DNA of 64,000 nt from Peribacillus asahii (GTDB lineage: Bacteria; Bacillota; Bacilli; Bacillales; DSM-1321): the NCBI RefSeq assembly GCF_004006295.1, contig NZ_CP026095.1, forward strand, positions 4,245,501-4,309,500, read 5' to 3'. A model generated the notes under the pieces. It saw only the letters and a list, made by a program, of their open reading frames with translations, ran no database searches and had not been told where the DNA came from. Shown piece by piece: positions 45,336-53,796 of this stretch (position 1 is its first letter; each line of letters starts with the position of its first letter). A program made the translations under genes and the position numbers.

Positions 45336-45520
45336 AAATAGGTAGGTCTCCTGACTCAGGGCATTCACTCTCAATCCTTCCCAGGTGTTACCCCAGTGGT
45401 TTTTCTGAAAGCTCACAGCATATCATACTGTTTCCCTACACAGTGGCGGGTCCGTGTCGGAATTAAACCGACTTCCCTATTAAGCAAACGAAACTTCCTA
45501 AAGCTTCATTGTGCACCTAT
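45336..45520 (-). promoter_or_regulatory. cobalamin (B12) riboswitch
   Basis: On the minus strand the conserved blocks are in order: AGGTGC, AATAGGGAAGTCGG, AATTCCGACACGGACCCGCC, ACTGTG, the B12-box-like CCACTGGGG...CCTGGGAAGG, and GAGTCAGGAGACCTACC at the 3' end. This is a complete cobalamin aptamer. About 120 nt later a terminator precedes the Nik/Opp-type operon, so adenosylcobalamin should turn the transporter off. Confidence 0.95.
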
Positions 45521-45600
45521 TTTCTACATATGAAATTTTTAACATTCTGTTATTTCAAACACTTATATTCTAATTAAAAATAATAGTTATATAATTAACG

Positions 45601-46122
45601 ATTGTCAATGGAAAACTAGACATTCTAGTTAATAATGCACATGTATCAAGACAGATGCTTTTCAATGAAACAACAATGGAACATTTTAATCTTTCTTTCG
45701 GAACTGGATTCTATCCTACATTCCATTTTATGCAGGCTGCTTACCCTGAATTAAAGAAATCTAAAGGTAAAGTGATTAACTTTGCTTCAGGTGCCGGAAT
45801 TGATGGACAACCTACACAAACTTCTTATGCAGCCGCAAAAGAAGCGATCCGCGGAATTTCTCGTGTTGCCGCAAACGAATGGGGCCCAGATGGAATTAAC
45901 GTCAATTTAATCTCACCTATTGCGCTTACTCCGGGCGTTCAACAATGGCGTGAAAATGATCCAACATTATACGATGCAATGATTAACAAAATTCCGCTTC
46001 GTCGTCTTGGTGACCCAGAATAAGATATCGGTCGAGTAGCTGTTTTCTTAGCCGGCAGCGATTCAGATTATATGACTGGACAAACACTTATGGTAGATGG
46101 CGGTACTATTAAATTACGTTAA
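45601..46122 (+). pseudogene. 5'-truncated short-chain dehydrogenase gene with internal stop
   Basis: The frame reads GKLDILVNNAHVSRQM, then YPELKKSKGKVINFASGAG, the catalytic YAAAKEA, and RLGDPE, then a TAA at 46021-46023, and continues in the same frame as [20 protein letters not shown] and VDGGTIKLR with a normal stop at 46120. GAA to TAA is a single base change. The 5' part with the Rossmann GxxxGxG motif (about 80 codons) is absent upstream of 45601. So this is a doubly damaged SDR. A new Met start at 45655 gives a 122-residue frame but no complete fold. Confidence 0.88.
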
Positions 46123-46135
46123 GGAGGAATTTAGC

Positions 46136-46840
46136 ATGGGAAGATTAGATAATAAAGTGGCTATTATAACAGGTGGAGCATCAGGTATTGGAGAACGCAT
46201 GGTTGATTTATTCAGCCAAGAAGGGGCAATCGTCATTGCCGCTGATATTAACGAAGCTGCACTGGAAAAAGCAAGTCAAAAAGAAAATGTGTATGGAATG
46301 AAATTAAATGTAGCTTCGGAGGCTGATTGGGAAGCTTTAACGAAAGAAGTAAACGAACGTTTCGGGAAAATTGATATTCTCGTGAACAACGCAGGGATTT
46401 CTTCAGAAAAACCTTACCAAGAGATTGACATTAATGATTGGGAAAAAATGATGGACATTAATGGATTTGGTCCATTTGCCGGCATGAAACATGTTACTCC
46501 TTATATGGCAGCGCAAAGGAAAGGCTCAATCATTAATATCTCTTCTTATACAGCTCAAATCGGTCAAGGCTTTAATCATTACTCAGCGTCTAAAGGTGCA
46601 GTACGTGCTGTATCTAAGGCAGCTGCAACAACTTTTGGTTATCAAGGAATACGTGTAAACGCCCTATTCCCTGGAATTATTGAAACACCTATGACAAAAT
46701 CGTTAGAAACATCAAAAGAACTTCTAAACCGTTTAGTTCAAGCAACTCCCCTTCAACGATTAGGTCATCCGGAAGATATTGCAAATGCAGCATTATTTTT
46801 AGCACCTGATAAATCGTCTTATATCACTGGTCAGAATTAA
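46136..46840 (+). CDS. short-chain dehydrogenase/reductase with frameshifted C-terminus
   Basis: SDR of classical type: cofactor motif ITGGASGIGERM, NNAG in ILVNNAGISSEK, catalytic Ser in INISSYTAQ and Tyr-Lys in YSASKGAV. The annotated stop at 46838-46840 comes from loss of one base: after ITGQ the expected reading is Q-E-LIIDGGFSAQ, and restoring one G in CAGAATTAATT yields exactly that, with a stop at 46867-46869. The protein therefore lacks about ten C-terminal residues that normally help cofactor binding. Start 46136 has AAGGAGG. Substrate unknown; sequences of this kind are often annotated 3-oxoacyl-ACP reductase or cyclopentanol dehydrogenase-like. Confidence 0.8.
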   Translation: MGRLDNKVAIITGGASGIGERMVDLFSQEGAIVIAADINEAALEKASQKENVYGMKLNVASEADWEALTKEVNERFGKIDILVNNAGISSEKPYQEIDINDWEKMMDINGFGPFAGMKHVTPYMAAQRKGSIINISSYTAQIGQGFNHYSASKGAVRAVSKAAATTFGYQGIRVNALFPGIIETPMTKSLETSKELLNRLVQATPLQRLGHPEDIANAALFLAPDKSSYITGQN

Positions 46841-46955
46841 TTATTGACGGCGGCTTTTCTGCTCAATAAAATTAATTATATGGTCGTACGAACCTTTTCC
46901 GCATGCACTTCCTGTTTCGACAGGGAGCTTTACTGGATGTCAAGTATCGTAATAG

Positions 46956-46982
46956 ACCCCTTAAATACAAAGGGGCTTTTCC
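46956..46982 (+). terminator. terminator after SDR genes
   Basis: CCCCTT-AAATAC-AAAGGGG stem followed by CTTTTCC. Confidence 0.65.
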
Positions 46983-47068
46983 TATTAAATAGGCTTTGTT
47001 AAACAATATTGTTGATTATACAACGACCTATAACAGAGCCATTAAATAAAAGAAAGGGGTGATAAGAG

Positions 47069-47494
47069 ATGACAAAACAAACAATCTTTGAATTGATTCA
47101 TATGATGGATCAATTAACGAATAATATGATTATTAAATGGAATAAAATGTTCAAAGAGAACCTAGGGATTTCCCATATTCTCGTACTAAATTATCTTAAA
47201 GAAAATGGAAAAAGCCGGCCATCAGATATCGCAAGAGCTTTAGGATTAACTCCTCCCTCTTTAACTCACTTATCTGAAAAACTCGTACAAAAAGAATTGG
47301 CCACACGAGTTGTTGATGATGAGGACCGAAGAATTATTTATTTAGCGATTACAAATAAGGGCGTTGAAATGGTTCAGATAGCACATGAAACAGGAAAGAC
47401 ATTACGCACAAATTTATTCGAAACATTATCAGAAGAAGAGCGACAACAACTATTAACTATCTATGAGAAGCTTAACCACTCGCTGGAAAAATAA
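47069..47494 (+). CDS. MarR family transcriptional regulator
   Basis: A 141-residue winged-helix regulator. The HTH and wing are visible in ENGKSRPSDIARALGLTPPSL, HLSEKLVQKELATRV and DEDRRIIYLAITNKG. Start follows AAAGGGGTGA. It lies downstream of the two SDR genes on the same strand, 200 bases and one terminator away, and may regulate them or itself; no operator was identified. Effector unknown. Confidence 0.9.
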   Translation: MTKQTIFELIHMMDQLTNNMIIKWNKMFKENLGISHILVLNYLKENGKSRPSDIARALGLTPPSLTHLSEKLVQKELATRVVDDEDRRIIYLAITNKGVEMVQIAHETGKTLRTNLFETLSEEERQQLLTIYEKLNHSLEK

Positions 47495-47498
47495 AAAA

Positions 47499-47538
47499 CA
47501 TATGCTTGTTCTCATGTAAGACCAAGCATATGCTTTTT
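47499..47538 (+). terminator. terminator of the MarR gene
   Basis: ACATATGCTTG...CAAGCATATG stem followed by CTTTTTAC. Confidence 0.8.
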
Positions 47539-47679
47539 ACTATATATATTCAAGTTGTTAAACTGGTATAGGAAGGCCCCTCGCTCGTACAAGACATTGT
47601 TTTCCTATGAGCAGAAGCTAAAAATCATTCTGCTAACTAAATGAGATGTAATCCTAGCAGAAAACTAATTTAGATTATA

Positions 47680-49083
47680 CTAATCTGCTTTTCTTAATTT
47701 CTGGATTTCCTGTAATTCCGAAATCGTTACTAATTGATAGCCTTGCTTATTAAGTCGTTTAATAATTTCAACAGCAGCCTCTGCACTTGATTGATAAATA
47801 TCGTGCATGAGAACAACTTTTCCATCCTCTGCTTGAGCCATTACTCGTTTTACAATCTTATCTTTATTACGAACTTCCCAATCCTCTGGATCAATATCCC
47901 ATAAGATTACATCCATTTTCTTAAAATACTTAGTAATTTTTTTATTTGTTGCTCCATATGGCGGGCGCATATGGATGGGTTCATATCCACTCACTTTTTT
48001 AATAATAGATTGGGTTTCTTCAATTTGACTTGTCACTTGCTTCTTATTTAACCTTGTTAATTGTGGATGGTCCCATGAATGGTTTCCTACCTCATTTCCA
48101 CCCTCTAACATCTCTGTAATCATATCCGGATAATATTTCACTCGACTTCCCAGCACAAAAAATGTCGCATGGCTATCGTATTTTTTTAATGCCTTTAAAA
48201 TGGTCGTAGTCGTACTTGTATTCGGGCCATCGTCAAATGTAAGAGCAATGACTTTTTTATTTGGATCAATATTCATTTCTCTTTTAGGAAGCTCTGCCAC
48301 AGCATTTGGCGGCTGAATTTCTTTAATTTTATTTTTATTAGCCTTATTATTTTGATATGTATCCAGAAGATCATTTTTAAAGACGTTCTTTTTAATAGCA
48401 ATTGTTTGTACGCCTAAATGATCAGGAGCAACTTGATTAGGTCTGAAATACAACACGATTGTATCTTCTAATATACTAAAATGACGAAAATTCTCTTTTA
48501 TCGGCTTAGTTCCGTCTTTTAAAGTATGCATTGAAGCAGCAATGTCTTGATTTTTCTTTAGTTGTGCATAAGAAATAGTAGATAATATAGATAAGTAATC
48601 TGATTTTTCCTTAAAAATATCCTCCAATGAAAGGGACTTTTGTAGTGGAATATCGAAGTTAAACGTCTGTAGGTCTATATAACCATCCTGTTTATCAATT
48701 TGCTTATATTCTTCAAACACAATCGTCACTGTTTGTTTACTATAATGGACGATATCATAAGTAATACTTAACTCGGAAGTTTCCTTTTGTGAGGAATTTT
48801 TCCCACTCAACTCTTTCTCGTATTGAGAAATTCTCTCTGTTACATAATTTTTCAACGTTTCATCAATTATGTTCATTTCGAAGAATGGATAACTAACCGA
48901 ATAACCTCCATATGTACTATCTTTGAGTAACATTTTCATCTCTACATCCGAATATTTGTTATCCATACTTTTTACCGCTTGAGCCTTTGAATTAATCAAA
49001 TAACTAGCTATTCCTATTAACATACAACAACCGATTAGCGCAATAAAGACCCTCTTATAATTCAGTTTTCTCTTTCTTTCCAT
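47680..49083 (-). CDS. pdaC: peptidoglycan/polysaccharide deacetylase PdaC-like
   Basis: A 467-residue membrane-anchored deacetylase, the same length as B. subtilis PdaC (YjeA). N-terminal signal anchor (VFIALIGCCMLIGIASYLI), a DUF4163/DUF3298-type domain (about residues 45-235) and a NodB domain. NodB motifs are intact: TFDDGPNTSTT (Asp-Asp metal site), HSWDHPQLT (His ligands), RPPYGATN and LWDIDPEDW, VLMHDIYQ. PdaC removes acetyl groups from N-acetylmuramic acid and increases lysozyme resistance; function here is by similarity. Monocistronic. Confidence 0.9.
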   Translation of the reverse strand: MERKRKLNYKRVFIALIGCCMLIGIASYLINSKAQAVKSMDNKYSDVEMKMLLKDSTYGGYSVSYPFFEMNIIDETLKNYVTERISQYEKELSGKNSSQKETSELSITYDIVHYSKQTVTIVFEEYKQIDKQDGYIDLQTFNFDIPLQKSLSLEDIFKEKSDYLSILSTISYAQLKKNQDIAASMHTLKDGTKPIKENFRHFSILEDTIVLYFRPNQVAPDHLGVQTIAIKKNVFKNDLLDTYQNNKANKNKIKEIQPPNAVAELPKREMNIDPNKKVIALTFDDGPNTSTTTTILKALKKYDSHATFFVLGSRVKYYPDMITEMLEGGNEVGNHSWDHPQLTRLNKKQVTSQIEETQSIIKKVSGYEPIHMRPPYGATNKKITKYFKKMDVILWDIDPEDWEVRNKDKIVKRVMAQAEDGKVVLMHDIYQSSAEAAVEIIKRLNKQGYQLVTISELQEIQKLRKAD

Positions 49084-49394
49084 TTGTTACTCTTCCCCTT
49101 ATATAATTCTAATAAATAAACACATTAAAATATCAGTTCTCTCAAGCGCTAGTTATATAAAAAGTTTTGTATGCAGCAATTTAGATTGCACGAAGGCAAG
49201 AAATCTTCCTCTCTCTGATTTTACCAGTATTGATGTTTTTAGCAATGGCAAAGTAAATAATTATCAAGAAATTGACGAAAAACAACGAGAAAAATAGAAT
49301 GTTAGCAAATATATAGGTGTACCCTTTATTCATCATTATTATATGAACCTAAATCGCAATATAGCTGGATTTTTTTATAAAACTTATGAACAAT
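49084..49394. other. 311-base gap upstream of pdaC
   Basis: AT-rich; no open frame with a ribosome binding site and no recognised RNA element. It should contain the pdaC promoter near 49100-49150. Confidence 0.5.
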
Positions 49395-49430
49395 AAAAAC
49401 CCCTATTCCAAAAAATCGAAATAGGGATTG
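49395..49430 (-). terminator. terminator of ndh
   Basis: Minus strand CCCTATT...AATAGGG stem followed by GTTTTTATTG. Confidence 0.8.
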
Positions 49431-49454
49431 TGATTATCTTAACATATCTCCAAA

Positions 49455-50636
49455 TTAATAGGCGTAAGTATACAACGCTTTAATGTGAGACATGTAACGA
49501 ATGTTACTTGCTTCTTTCATCAATGTTGCCGGAAGACCTTTAAGTGGAGTGTTGTTAGCTCCGATTGTCGCAACACCATCTTTGCGTCCAAGACTTGCAA
49601 GTGTACCTGAGTTTACAGGATTAAACTTATCCATTTTTTGGCCTGCGAAGTATGCAAACAAGTTGAATCCAACAAGTTCACCCATTTGCCAAGCGTTTTG
49701 TGCAGTTGGTGCGTACGGACGACCGCCTTCTTCTGGGAAAGCAACAGCGCTGTCACCAACAACAAATACGTCGTTATGTGATTTAGATTGAAGGAATTCA
49801 TTAACGGTTGCTCTTCCACGGTCCACTTCAAGACCTGATTCACCAACGATTGGAAGTGCTGCTACGCCACCTGTCCAAACAAGCGTGTTAGCGACGATTG
49901 TTTGACCGTCTTTTAATGAAATCTCATTTCCTTTAACACCTGTTACAGGAAGACCTGTTAAGAATTCAACACCACGTGCTTCTAAGCTTGCTGTTGCGCG
50001 TTCGATTAAGTTATCAGGTAGAACTGGAAGAATTTTAGGACCAGCTTCTACAAGCTTGATTTTCAAATCGCTGAAGTCTACGCCATATTGTTTCGCAATT
50101 TTCGGGAAGTTATCAACGATTTCACCAACTAATTCAACACCTGTTAATCCGCCACCGCCGATTACGATAGTTGCATCTGCTTCATTTTTCGTTTTCGCAT
50201 ATTCACGAATGCGACCTTCGATATGATTGTAAATTTTATTAGCATCTGCTACAGATTTTAATACTAGGCTGTTTTCTTCAAGTCCTGGGATACCGAAGAA
50301 TCCAGTTTGACTTCCTAAACCAACAACAAGGGCATCGTAAGTTAAGATAGAACCATCAGCAAGTTTTACTTCTTTTTTGTCTACGTTGAATGATTCAACT
50401 TTAGAAATTTTAAGGTTAATATCTTTTCCTTTGAAAAGCTTTTCTAAAGGCACAGCAACAGCTTGTTCTTTAATAGTTCCACCTGCAAGACGATGTAATT
50501 CTGTGATGATTTGGTGAGTTGGGAATTGGTTCACCACTGTAACTTGAGCTTCATCCTTGTTTAAATATTTACGAACAGTTAAAGCAGAAAGTACTCCGCC
50601 ATAACCTGCACCTAAGATGACGATATGTTTTGACAT
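49455..50636 (-). CDS. ndh: type II NADH dehydrogenase Ndh
   Basis: Non-proton-pumping NADH:menaquinone oxidoreductase, 393 residues, peripheral on the membrane. FAD site at the N-terminus (IVILGAGYGGVLSAL), NADH site ATIVIGGGGLTGVELVGE, and the second FAD motif NDVFVVGDSAVAFP. The AQNAWQMGELVGFN helix and C-terminal amphipathic segment (IRYMSHIKALYTYAY) fit membrane docking in NDH-2. It follows a yjlC-like gene by 42 bases, reproducing the B. subtilis yjlC-ndh operon, which is repressed by Rex. Confidence 0.93.
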   Translation of the reverse strand: MSKHIVILGAGYGGVLSALTVRKYLNKDEAQVTVVNQFPTHQIITELHRLAGGTIKEQAVAVPLEKLFKGKDINLKISKVESFNVDKKEVKLADGSILTYDALVVGLGSQTGFFGIPGLEENSLVLKSVADANKIYNHIEGRIREYAKTKNEADATIVIGGGGLTGVELVGEIVDNFPKIAKQYGVDFSDLKIKLVEAGPKILPVLPDNLIERATASLEARGVEFLTGLPVTGVKGNEISLKDGQTIVANTLVWTGGVAALPIVGESGLEVDRGRATVNEFLQSKSHNDVFVVGDSAVAFPEEGGRPYAPTAQNAWQMGELVGFNLFAYFAGQKMDKFNPVNSGTLASLGRKDGVATIGANNTPLKGLPATLMKEASNIRYMSHIKALYTYAY

Positions 50637-50678
50637 AGTTAATCCTCCGTCCTTACGAATTAAATGTGAAACAAACTA

Positions 50679-51110
50679 TTATTTTTGGCTATTTTTTTCT
50701 GCTGTAATTTGAAGAAAAGCGTTTGCAAAACGGAACAACTTTTGTGCTTGTGGATCTTTAAGCATTTTTAAAATACCGAATAAACCGATTACGTCCTGAT
50801 TTGCATCTGCACGATCTTTTGCTTCAATAGCAGTCGCAGCAAGACCTTTTACAGAGTGTGTAACTGGTTCTACGATTTCTGTAATTGCACTAACCGTATC
50901 GCTTTTTAATACTTCATCCGTGGCAACCGATTGAGCAAGATCGTAAGACTTTGTTAAAATGTTTACTAATTCAGTCAATTTCGGCAATTGTTCTACTAAA
51001 GTAGTCAGTGATTCTTGTACCTCAGGTTTTAATAGCTGATCTAGTACATCCAGTTGTTCTTGGCTCGCTGTCAATGCTTCAGACTTTTGTTGAGTGCTTG
51101 TTTCTGACAT
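50679..51110 (-). CDS. yjlC: YjlC family protein (DUF1641)
   Basis: A 143-residue, acidic, mainly helical protein. DUF1641 features: LDQLLKPEVQESLTTLVEQL, a VEPVTHSVKGLAATAIEAKD region and the C-terminal IGLFGILKMLKDPQAQKLFRF. No transmembrane segment or signal peptide. Start at 51110 follows AAAGGAGA; the longer frame includes a leader with no support. Function unknown; conserved cotranscription with ndh suggests a role with NADH dehydrogenase or redox balance. Confidence 0.88.
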   Translation of the reverse strand: MSETSTQQKSEALTASQEQLDVLDQLLKPEVQESLTTLVEQLPKLTELVNILTKSYDLAQSVATDEVLKSDTVSAITEIVEPVTHSVKGLAATAIEAKDRADANQDVIGLFGILKMLKDPQAQKLFRFANAFLQITAEKNSQK

Positions 51111-51182
51111 ATCCAATTCTCCTTTACAATAAGCATATTGCTTAATTTTGCATTTTCTTAACTCATATAAGTTTAGGAAACT

Positions 51183-51200
51183 TTGTAAAACTTTACACAA
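51183..51200. promoter_or_regulatory. candidate Rex operator upstream of yjlC-ndh
   Basis: TTGTAAAACTTTACACAA agrees with the Rex consensus TTGTGAAnnnnTTCACAA at 12 of 14 fixed positions. It lies 73-90 bases before the yjlC start. Rex regulates yjlC-ndh in B. subtilis in response to NADH/NAD ratio, so position and neighbours both fit. Confidence 0.72.
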
Positions 51201-51730
51201 AAAAATAAAACCTTTTAAATGTCTTTAAACGTACCAATACCAGTGACTCTTCTCATTATATCCTGCTATATAATTATTGAAAACCTCAAAAGTAGATATA
51301 AAAAAATTCCTTTAACTGGATTAATAAAATTAAAAACATCCGCTAATAAACCTCCATAAACAAGAGCTGCGTTTATTAGCTGAGATTTTCTTCATAGAAA
51401 AAAATCCAACGTGCGATTCGCGACAATACCTATCTTAACACAGAATGCGACGCATTAAAATGCACGACTTTCTTTTAAAATAAGTATGCGACAAATACCT
51501 ACTCAATATGTGGCTACTTGGTCGTTATTCCTATGTTTCCTTCCCATTAAACAACATGTGAATAACATCACAAACTATTCCAGCAATTAAAACGAATCCA
51601 GACAATGACAGTATAACATAATTCATACATGATGTAACCATGTGCTTTAAAATGAATCTGTTAAATAAGGTTGTTAATTTTTTACTCAACCATATTCTAG
51701 CCTTAAAAATTCTAGACGTGATAAATGTAA
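51201..51730. other. 530-base gap between the yjlC and DUF350 units
   Basis: AT-rich. A 31-codon frame on the minus strand at 51543-51638 would encode one hydrophobic helix (starting MNYVILSLSGFVLIAG), but no Shine-Dalgarno precedes it, so it is not called. Nothing else recognised. Confidence 0.45.
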
Positions 51731-51763
51731 GAAAAGACGACTCATTTTCCTTCTGAGCCGTCC
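51731..51763 (-). terminator. terminator of the DUF350/ATP-grasp cluster
   Basis: Minus strand GACGGCTCA...TGAGTCGTC stem followed by TTTTCTT. Confidence 0.8.
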
Positions 51764-51776
51764 TTTACTTCTTCCA

Positions 51777-52190
51777 TTAATACGTCAAGCTTCCCGCTAC
51801 AATTAGACCAACTGTAATACCGACTGCAAATAAGCTAAAACCGACAGCTGTGTTTCCTTCCTCTACCTTTTTCGCTAGATTTGTTTTCGGTGTTAAAATA
51901 TATTCAATGATTAAATAAGCTACCACTTGTGTCGCGATTCCAATCAAGCCCCATAAAAAAGCATCCACTACATTCACACTGCTTCCCCACACTGTATAGA
52001 GCGTAATCCCTAAACCAATGACTTTTCCCCATAGCTTTAAAGCAACCGCAAGATTCCCTTCTTTAATTAATTGCCATTCTGAAAACTTCGTCGTCAGCGC
52101 AAATGCGATTAATCCAAGTACAATTAAAACAAATCCTGTCCCCACATAAGCTAAAAAATTTAAAAAGCTATCCGAAGATATAAAATCCAT
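51777..52190 (-). CDS. DUF350 family membrane protein (YjfL-like)
   Basis: A 137-residue protein with four hydrophobic helices, arranged as two DUF350 repeats: FLAYVGTGFVLIVLGLIAFAL and later GNTAVGFSLFAVGITVGLIVAG, with the GN-x-AVA/AVG pattern (EGNLAVALKLWGKVIG) repeated. Function unknown. In enterobacteria the equivalent YjfL is encoded next to a glutathionylspermidine-synthase-like ATP-grasp protein, as here. Two bases separate it from the ATP-grasp gene, so they are cotranscribed. Confidence 0.82.
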   Translation of the reverse strand: MDFISSDSFLNFLAYVGTGFVLIVLGLIAFALTTKFSEWQLIKEGNLAVALKLWGKVIGLGITLYTVWGSSVNVVDAFLWGLIGIATQVVAYLIIEYILTPKTNLAKKVEEGNTAVGFSLFAVGITVGLIVAGSLTY

Positions 52191-52192
52191 CT

Positions 52193-53476
52193 CTATTTTT
52201 CCTCCTCTTTATCTAAGCCGATTGGCAAGAAATATGATTCATTATCTGTAATCTGTCTCCCAGCACGAATGCCAATCGAACTGACCTGACCATTTATATA
52301 GAAGCAACCGTACATATAATGTACTTGCTTCTCTCCTTGTTCTGTTTGTACAACTGTTTTAGGAAGCTCGATAAACTGCTGATAAACCGGCACTGAATCT
52401 TTATATGTTTTATGCTGATCTTCGTCCAGTTTTTGACCTGTGCCTCCATAAATTTCAACCGTGTCTCCTTCACGACCGAAAGACGGTTTCTTTACATAGT
52501 TCACCTTTTGCTGCCAAAACCAGTCCTCATCCATATAAGTAGGCAAAAAATAGGTCGAAATCCATTGATGTTCTTCCTCTGTATAAAAAGAATGTCTCAC
52601 TTCATGTAATCCCCAAATAAGAGCCATAATAGCTTTTGATTGCAACAAAAAAGCGGAAGGAGGATTGATAACAGCCAACTCTTTTTCTTCCACAAGCTTC
52701 ATTAAAAATTGTCCTACTTTTTCTTTCGTTAAAGGGTCTTCATCTTCGATTAGATGTTCAAGTGGATACGTCTGACGATACAATACATCTATTTTTTCAC
52801 CTTGGTCATCGTACAGTCCGCGTTCTACTACAACTTCTCCATTCTCCTTAATTGCTTCCGGTACAACTCTTAATCGATCAAGACTTGTAAAACGGCTATT
52901 AAAGCCACTCAATTGCTGTAAATACATAGTTGTTAAGCGGTCTTCTGCGTGGTCTCCATGGGAAGCAAAAACAATATGAGGAGTTTTTCTCTTTCCAAGA
53001 AAGCCAACAGCTGCTTTAATAGCCTTCTGAAGCGCTTCTCGAAGCTTATCCTCACACGCCTCATTCGGATTTTTAAGCTGAAACGCTTTGCACACTTTTT
53101 CATTTATATTAAATGTCTCCATAATAAAAGTCGGTGTATCTGCATTCATCTCAAGCAGTTTTACATCTTGTTCCGTCACCACTAAATCAAGGCGGGCGAT
53201 AACACTTTCAAAAGGAAGGGTCTGTAAACGAATATACGTAAAAGATTCAGGAGGAAATCCAAGTTGAAGGAATGTCTCATCATCTAAATTCCTTAGCAAT
53301 GGAGCCGTTTTATAAAAAATATGGCCGATTCGCTCCGCCGCTGTTCGGATGCGTCCAATCGTTTCTGATGTTTCCTTTTTCACATCCCACAAAGCGTATT
53401 CCATGCCATATAAATCAGACCAAAACCCGTCGATTTGTTCATAAAACTGCTTCCTTTCATCATGAAACGTACTCAT
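52193..53476 (-). CDS. glutathionylspermidine synthase-like ATP-grasp protein (YgiC/YjfC family)
   Basis: A 427-residue protein of the GSP_synth family, an ATP-grasp ligase predicted to form an amide bond. Family segments: WDVKKETSETIGRIRTAAER, LEMNADTPTFIMETFNINE, DVLYRQTYPLEHLIED, VINPPSAFLLQSKAIMALIW and C-terminal KPSFGREGDTVEIY and YFLPIGL. The substrate of this stand-alone branch is unknown; no amidase domain is fused. Its ATG directly follows the TAA of the lipoprotein gene, and its ribosome binding site GGAGGG consists of that gene's last two glycine codons. Confidence 0.88.
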   Translation of the reverse strand: MSTFHDERKQFYEQIDGFWSDLYGMEYALWDVKKETSETIGRIRTAAERIGHIFYKTAPLLRNLDDETFLQLGFPPESFTYIRLQTLPFESVIARLDLVVTEQDVKLLEMNADTPTFIMETFNINEKVCKAFQLKNPNEACEDKLREALQKAIKAAVGFLGKRKTPHIVFASHGDHAEDRLTTMYLQQLSGFNSRFTSLDRLRVVPEAIKENGEVVVERGLYDDQGEKIDVLYRQTYPLEHLIEDEDPLTKEKVGQFLMKLVEEKELAVINPPSAFLLQSKAIMALIWGLHEVRHSFYTEEEHQWISTYFLPTYMDEDWFWQQKVNYVKKPSFGREGDTVEIYGGTGQKLDEDQHKTYKDSVPVYQQFIELPKTVVQTEQGEKQVHYMYGCFYINGQVSSIGIRAGRQITDNESYFLPIGLDKEEEK

Positions 53477-53773
53477 TTACCCTCCAAATCCACCTTTTGT
53501 CCCACTTCCAATCCCTGACTTTACATAGGATTGATAAGAATAACTGGTTTTTAATGCTTTTTTATTTGAATAAACAGTCCCGTTGTGATAGTAACCACCT
53601 GAGTGCGAGGAACTATCATCATCACAGTAATATGTTCCCGTCTTCTTATCCCAGTCCCAATCATCACAATCATATCCAGTCGGTTCAGGCGGACGATCTT
53701 CCCCGCAAGCGGCCAAAGAGGCAGCAAGCGCCGCCGTTAATACTCCTGTCATCATTTTCTTTGTTTTTTTCAA
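53477..53773 (-). CDS. small lipoprotein of the ATP-grasp/DUF350 cluster
   Basis: A 98-residue lipoprotein with lipobox SLAAC (Cys23). The mature part is short, acidic then Ser/Gly/Tyr-rich (DCDDWDWDKKTGTYYCDDD; SSHSGGYYHNGTVYSNKK) and ends KGGFGG. Two further cysteines (in YDCDD and YYCDDD) could form a disulphide. It resembles DUF1190 (YgiB/YjfM) partners of YgiC/YjfC in location and in its Gly-rich end, but similarity is too weak for me to assert the family. It may be the substrate or partner of the ligase encoded next; inference. Confidence 0.75.
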   Translation of the reverse strand: MKKTKKMMTGVLTAALAASLAACGEDRPPEPTGYDCDDWDWDKKTGTYYCDDDSSSHSGGYYHNGTVYSNKKALKTSYSYQSYVKSGIGSGTKGGFGG

Positions 53774-53796
53774 TTTCTATACTCCTCTCCCCATGT

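Noticed and set aside
51543..51638. Small hydrophobic ORF of 31 codons on the minus strand
   Set aside because: One plausible membrane helix, but no Shine-Dalgarno and no neighbouring signal; too short to support.
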